This document shows positions 60,205 through 64,000 of a stretch of 64,000 bases of DNA, piece by piece. The number at the start of each line of letters is the position of its first letter. The stretch's first letter is position 1. This stretch comes from JBOEGW01 sp050633625. GTDB lineage: Bacteria; Pseudomonadota; Alphaproteobacteria; Rhodobacterales; Rhodobacteraceae. A model generated the notes under the pieces. The model saw nothing but the letters and a program-made list of their open reading frames with translations. It was not told the DNA's origin and ran no database searches. The stretch is from positions 310,001 through 374,000 of the forward strand of contig JBOEGW010000007.1 of assembly GCA_050633625.1 (NCBI GenBank), in the 5' to 3' direction. Position numbers and translations under genes: made by a program.

Positions 60205-60981
60205 ATGCGTATGTTTCTTAGGGCTTTTCCCCTATTCCTGATGGGTTTTCTCGCGGCCTGTGACACCAGCACACAGCTCCCCAGCACCACCACCAACGCC
60301 CAAGCCGCCACACCGCCCTCCAGCAGTCGCCCCTGGCAAAACACCTACCTCTATACTGAAGCGCTTTATGAAGACCCGGTGTTCAAGAACGATGTGGACA
60401 GTTTTTCCAAGACCATCGCGCAGCACATGGCGCGCCCAAGCGCTGCTTATAAGTTCGGCACCAAGGGCTTGCCCCGCAGCACGGGCAACGCGGGGTTTGC
60501 CGCGCTCACCGATCTTGCTCAAAAGGCCCAAGATGGCGACGATCTGGTGATCGCGATGTTCACTAGCCACGGCCAGAAAGACATGCTCGCCTACAAAGAA
60601 CCCGGCAAACAATATCGAGCCATCACCGCGCAGATGCTCAAATCCCGCCTCGCGCCGCTGCAAAACGACAAACAAGTGATCATCATTCAGGCCTGTTTTT
60701 CCGGCTCCCTGATTGACGACCTTGCGTCGCCCAACCGCATCATCCTGACCGCCGCCGCGCAGGACCGATCCTCCTTTGGCTGTCGCCCAGACCGCCACAA
60801 CACATGGTTCATCCAAGCGCTCAACGCCTCGATCGCCCAAGGTGGAAGCTGGCAAGAGATCGCCAAACGCACGCAGAGCATTATTCGCGGTTGGGAAATC
60901 AAACGCGGCTTCCCGACGCGGCTCTACTCAAATCCGCAAATCTATGTGGGACGCAACATGCAAGACATCTGGCGCGGCTAG
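60205..60981 (+). CDS. C13/caspase-like cysteine peptidase lipoprotein
   Basis: A 258-residue protein with a lipoprotein signal (FLMGFLAAC, lipid Cys19) and a Ser/Thr/Pro linker to about residue 42. A catalytic dyad of clan CD peptidases follows: His122-Gly in AMFTSHGQKDM and Cys164 in IIIQACFSGSLID. TAAAQDRSSFGC near 182-193 is typical of bacterial C13 (legumain-type) members. It would be anchored in the envelope, facing the periplasm or surface. Cleavage is probably after Asn or Asp; substrate unknown. Ends in a 4-bp overlap with the convergent sigma-factor gene. Confidence 0.83.
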   Translation: MRMFLRAFPLFLMGFLAACDTSTQLPSTTTNAQAATPPSSSRPWQNTYLYTEALYEDPVFKNDVDSFSKTIAQHMARPSAAYKFGTKGLPRSTGNAGFAALTDLAQKAQDGDDLVIAMFTSHGQKDMLAYKEPGKQYRAITAQMLKSRLAPLQNDKQVIIIQACFSGSLIDDLASPNRIILTAAAQDRSSFGCRPDRHNTWFIQALNASIAQGGSWQEIAKRTQSIIRGWEIKRGFPTRLYSNPQIYVGRNMQDIWRG

Positions 60982-62249
60982 GTCTGCGCCGCCAAAACCT
61001 GTGCGCGCTGCCCCTCAAGGTAGCGCGCTTCGGTCGCCACTTTGGTCAAACGCAACGCTCTGTCAAAGCTTGCAACACTCGCCGCAAGCGCGCCAGTATC
61101 GCGCAGGAAATGCGCCCGCGCCGCGTGAAACGGCTGATACCCGTCAAGCGCGTCAGCCAAAGGCGCCAAGAGCGCCAGCCCCGCCTCTGGCCCGTCAATC
61201 TCGGCGCGCGCCACAGCATAATTCAATTGAACCACCGGCCCCGGCTCCATCGCGCATAACACCCGGTACAGCGCCGCAATCTGCTGCCAATCCGTATCCT
61301 TCGCACGGGGCGCCTCACAGTGTAGCGCCGCAATCGCACCTTGCACCTGATAGGGACCGATCTGCCCCATCGACATCGCCTGCTCAATCAGCGCCGCCCC
61401 CTCGCCAATCATCGCCTGATCCCAACGCCCGCGATCTTGCTGTGTCATCGGCACATAGCGCCCAGCCTCATCGGTGCGCGCATCCCATCTCGCATGGATC
61501 AAGAGCATCACCCCCAAAAGCCCCATGACCTCCGGCGTCTTCGGGCAAAGCGCACAAAGCATCCGCCCCAGAAAAATCGCTTCCTCACAGAGGTCCACCC
61601 GCAACTGGCCCGGACCGGATGTGACGGCATATCCCTCGTTAAAAATCAGATAAATCACCTCCAAAACAGCTGCACGGCGCGCAATCAAGGCCTCGCCTTC
61701 AGGCACCTCATAAGCAATACCCGCATCGCGAATTTTGCGCCGCGCCCGCGTGAGCCGCTGCCCCATGGTCGCTGGCTTGTCCAAAAATGCGCGCGCCACT
61801 TCCTCGGTGGTCAAGCCGCCAAGGCTCACAAGCGTCAAAGCCACCCGGCTCTTGCGCTCAAGCGCTGGGTGACAACAGGTGAACATCAAGCGAAGGCGCT
61901 CATCCGGAATGTCGGTGGTCTCGCCCATCTCGGCGTCTTCCTCGGCCAAAAGCGCAATCTCGCGGGCACGCGCCGCAAACCGCGCCTCTTTACGAAACCT
62001 GTCAATCGCCCGGCGCTGCGCCACCCGAAGCAGCCAACCCGCCGGGGAAACAGGCAAGCCAAGCCGCCCCCAATGCACAAGCGCACGCTCATAGGCGGCT
62101 TGCAAACAGTCCTCCGCCAATTGCAAATCCCCAAGTCGAAAGCCAAGTGTAGAGAGCAAACGTCCGTGATCCGCGCGCATGACCTTCGCCACTTCAGCGG
62201 CCACCTCTGCCCGCATATCCGCGCCCGCGCTTGCTCCCTGCTTTGTCAT
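60978..62249 (-). CDS. ECF42-type RNA polymerase sigma factor with C-terminal extension
   Basis: A 423-residue sigma factor. The N-terminal ~180 residues give sigma-70 regions 2 and 4 (LGDLQLAEDCLQAAYERAL; PAGWLLRVAQRRAIDRFRK; LTLVSLGGLTTEEVARAFL; TMGQRLTRARRKIRD). The C-terminal ~230 residues are TPR-like DUF6596 (EVIYLIFNEGY, LCEEAIFLGRML, MLLIHARWDAR). Group ECF42 is defined by this extension and linkage to DGPF/YciI proteins, and the next gene upstream is exactly that. No anti-sigma factor is present. It is transcribed after the YciI gene with a 17-bp gap. Confidence 0.9.
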   Translation of the reverse strand: MTKQGASAGADMRAEVAAEVAKVMRADHGRLLSTLGFRLGDLQLAEDCLQAAYERALVHWGRLGLPVSPAGWLLRVAQRRAIDRFRKEARFAARAREIALLAEEDAEMGETTDIPDERLRLMFTCCHPALERKSRVALTLVSLGGLTTEEVARAFLDKPATMGQRLTRARRKIRDAGIAYEVPEGEALIARRAAVLEVIYLIFNEGYAVTSGPGQLRVDLCEEAIFLGRMLCALCPKTPEVMGLLGVMLLIHARWDARTDEAGRYVPMTQQDRGRWDQAMIGEGAALIEQAMSMGQIGPYQVQGAIAALHCEAPRAKDTDWQQIAALYRVLCAMEPGPVVQLNYAVARAEIDGPEAGLALLAPLADALDGYQPFHAARAHFLRDTGALAASVASFDRALRLTKVATEARYLEGQRAQVLAAQT

Positions 62250-62266
62250 TGCGCCACCTCAGGCCG

Positions 62267-62626
62267 CTACTCAGGCAAGTCCATGATCGGACGCACCTCG
62301 ATCGTGCCCGTCTCATGCACCGGAATCATCGCCGCATAATGCAACGCCTCATCCAGATCCTTACACTCAAGAATATAATAGCCACCAAGCTGTTCCTTGG
62401 TTTCGGCATAGGGGCCATCCATAGTTTCGGTTTTGCCGCCGCGCACCCGCAGCGTGGTCGCGGTCTCAGGCGGCATGAGCGCTTCGCCCCCGCCCATCAC
62501 ACCGGCCGCGATATAGGCGTCATTGAGCGCCTCCCACTGCGCCATATAGGCGTCAAACTCCGGCGTGCCGGGCTGCGGCTCATCCCCCGAAGGGGCCACG
62601 TCATAAATCAATGCAAGGTATTTCAT
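62267..62626 (-). CDS. YciI/DGPF-domain protein
   Basis: A 119-residue ferredoxin-like-fold protein with the DGPF-type signature DGPYAETKE at 70-78, starting MKYLALIYDVAPSGDEP. AGGAG lies eight bases before the ATG. Members pair with ECF42 sigma factors and are thought to be targets or partners; enzymatic role unproven. It is 17 bp upstream of the sigma gene, on the same transcript. Confidence 0.92.
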   Translation of the reverse strand: MKYLALIYDVAPSGDEPQPGTPEFDAYMAQWEALNDAYIAAGVMGGGEALMPPETATTLRVRGGKTETMDGPYAETKEQLGGYYILECKDLDEALHYAAMIPVHETGTIEVRPIMDLPE

Positions 62627-62842
62627 CTGGTCATCTCCTATCCTCAGACTGTCGTTTGCTTTGCCAATGCCCGCAAGCCCTGCGCGCCTGACATCTTAAA
62701 GACGTTCCAAGGAGGCTGATTTCGACATCCTCCCAAAATTTTCTATCGCTCTTTTTTGCAAAGGCCCCCGAACTCCGCTCTTCCCCCTTGCGCCTCGATC
62801 CCTTATGAGGCGGGGAAAAGCAGCTGCCACAGGGGACGTGAC

Positions 62843-64000
62843 GTGACCAAAGAGCCTGAGATCACCAAAGAGATCATCCAAGCCCACGGGATCAATGATG
62901 AGGAATACGGCGAAATCCTGCGCATTCTGAACCGCGACCCGAATTTCACGGAACTGGGGATTTTCTCGGCCATGTGGAACGAACACTGCTCCTATAAGTC
63001 CTCGAAAAAATGGCTGCGCAACCTGCCAACAACCGGCCCTCAAGTCATCTGCGGCCCCGGCGAAAACGCTGGCATTGTCGACATTGGCGATGGCCAAGCC
63101 ATTGTTTTCAAGATGGAAAGCCACAACCACCCCTCCTATATCGAGCCTTACCAAGGTGCCGCGACCGGTGTTGGCGGCATTTTGCGCGATGTCTTTACAA
63201 TGGGCGCACGCCCCATCGCGGCGATGAACTCGCTGTCTTTTGGGGACGTCACCCACCCCAAGACCAAACGCCTCGTGCACGGTGTTGTTGAGGGCGTTGG
63301 CGGCTACGGCAACTGCTTTGGCGTGCCCACGGTGGGCGGCGAAGTGCGCTTCCATTCCGCTTATAACGGCAATTGCTTGGTCAATGCCTTTGCCGCGGGC
63401 CTGATCGACAGTGACAAGATTTTCTATTCTGCGGCTTCGGGCGTTGGTATGCCGGTTGTCTATCTTGGCGCGAAAACGGGCCGAGATGGGGTTGGCGGGG
63501 CGACCATGGCTTCGGCGGAATTTGACGACACGATTGAGGACAAACGCCCCACCGTTCAAGTGGGCGATCCCTTCACCGAAAAACGGCTGATGGAAGCCAC
63601 GCTGGAACTCATGGCCACCGGCGCGGTGATCTCGATCCAAGACATGGGGGCTGCGGGCCTCACCTGCTCCGCCGTTGAAATGGGCGACAAAGGCAAGCTC
63701 GGCATCAAGCTCAATCTTGAGGACGTGCCGCAACGCGAAGAAAACATGACAGCCTATGAAATGATGCTGTCCGAGAGCCAAGAACGCATGTTGATGGTGC
63801 TCAAACCGGAAAAAGAAGCCGTGGCGCGCGCTGTGTTTGAAAAATGGGATCTCGATTTCGCAATCGTCGGCGAGACCATTGAGGAAGACCGGTTCTTGAT
63901 CATGCAAAACGGCACCTGCATGGCCGATTTGCCGCTCTCCACGCTGGCCTCCTCGGCGCCAGAATATGACCGCCCATGGGTGCCAACACCCGCAGCCGCC
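62843..64000 (+). CDS. purL: Phosphoribosylformylglycinamidine synthase PurL, 5' part
   Basis: Fourth step of purine biosynthesis. The GTG at 62843 follows AGGGG by 7 bases. The 386 visible residues show LGIFSAMWNEHCSYKSSKKWL (N-terminal signature), FKMESHNHPSYIEPYQGAATGVGG (ATP/FGAR site), VVEGVGGYGNCFGVPTVGGE and DMGAAGLTCSAVEMGDKG. The gene runs off the end of the window. It is the small PurL type that works with separate PurS and PurQ. An antisense frame of about 400 codons here is a shadow. Confidence 0.96.
   Translation, partial: MTKEPEITKEIIQAHGINDEEYGEILRILNRDPNFTELGIFSAMWNEHCSYKSSKKWLRNLPTTGPQVICGPGENAGIVDIGDGQAIVFKMESHNHPSYIEPYQGAATGVGGILRDVFTMGARPIAAMNSLSFGDVTHPKTKRLVHGVVEGVGGYGNCFGVPTVGGEVRFHSAYNGNCLVNAFAAGLIDSDKIFYSAASGVGMPVVYLGAKTGRDGVGGATMASAEFDDTIEDKRPTVQVGDPFTEKRLMEATLELMATGAVISIQDMGAAGLTCSAVEMGDKGKLGIKLNLEDVPQREENMTAYEMMLSESQERMLMVLKPEKEAVARAVFEKWDLDFAIVGETIEEDRFLIMQNGTCMADLPLSTLASSAPEYDRPWVPTPAAA

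Noticed and set aside
62696..63907. 403-codon minus-strand frame at the window end
   Set aside because: The opposite strand clearly encodes PurL with several conserved motifs; this frame is its shadow.

Overview
The window reads as ordinary chromosome of an alphaproteobacterium of the Rhodobacterales, most likely a marine Roseobacter-group Rhodobacteraceae. Evidence: the GC-rich, densely packed gene order rpmF-plsX-fabH-ihfA-merR; erpA/dgt/argS/SPOR/nagZ/scpAB; moaC-moeA-lexA/comEC/gltX-gltA; argC/ccmE/ccmF/ccmH; a LexA box of the alphaproteobacterial type GAAC-N7-GAAC; a three-subunit-fused indolepyruvate ferredoxin oxidoreductase; and a gene-transfer-agent (GTA) type lysis cassette. I see no insertion sequence, integrase, CRISPR array or rRNA. 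There are two tRNA genes (Pro-GGG, Gly-CCC).

Layout. 1-5.3 kb: end of rpmF, fatty-acid/phospholipid initiation (plsX, fabH), IHF alpha, a MerR-like regulator with a long disordered tail, tRNA-Pro and a long-form dCTP deaminase. 5.3-14.4 kb (minus strand): a membrane diguanylate cyclase, then reading leftward dgt, argS, SPOR protein, nagZ, scpA, scpB and a small basic protein. 14.4-18 kb: an A-type Fe-S carrier, a RACo-like corrinoid-activating protein, tRNA-Gly, a thioesterase. 18-21.8 kb (minus): the zwf-pgl-pgi operon feeding the Entner-Doudoroff/pentose phosphate routes, with LacI-type operator-like repeats upstream. 22-37.3 kb: mostly plus-strand single genes (radical SAM, cytochrome b561, Hint-domain protein, flavoprotein, exonuclease III, nucleoside hydrolase, SelO, two EamA exporters, a Na+/H+ antiporter, PhzF, enolase). 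37.3-45.6 kb: trpC-moaC-moeA, lexA, convergent comEC, gltX, gltA. 45.7-55.4 kb: enoyl-CoA hydratase, ccmH-ccmF, two envelope genes, the five-gene GTA-type lysis operon, ccmE, argC, murI and an acyltransferase. 55.4-64 kb: indolepyruvate ferredoxin oxidoreductase with a divergent LysR regulator, an orphan terminator, a C13/caspase-like lipoprotein, an ECF42-type sigma factor with its DGPF/YciI partner, and the start of purL.

The most interesting region is 50.2-52.1 kb. A GH108 endolysin carrying an EF-hand-like loop, a three-TM GTA-release-type holin, a BhlA/UviB-like 63-residue membrane protein, a 40-residue charged peptide and a membrane protein overlap end to start as one operon placed between ccmE and ccmF. 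A CtrA-like site lies just upstream. A second CtrA-like site lies upstream of the diguanylate cyclase. ComEC, needed in Rhodobacter for DNA uptake from GTA particles, and LexA are in the same window. A family of at least seven intergenic palindromic repeats with the core CCTTCTTTGGTTC-AAATACCTC is scattered through the window.

All calls come from reading the sequence and translated products; no database search was run.
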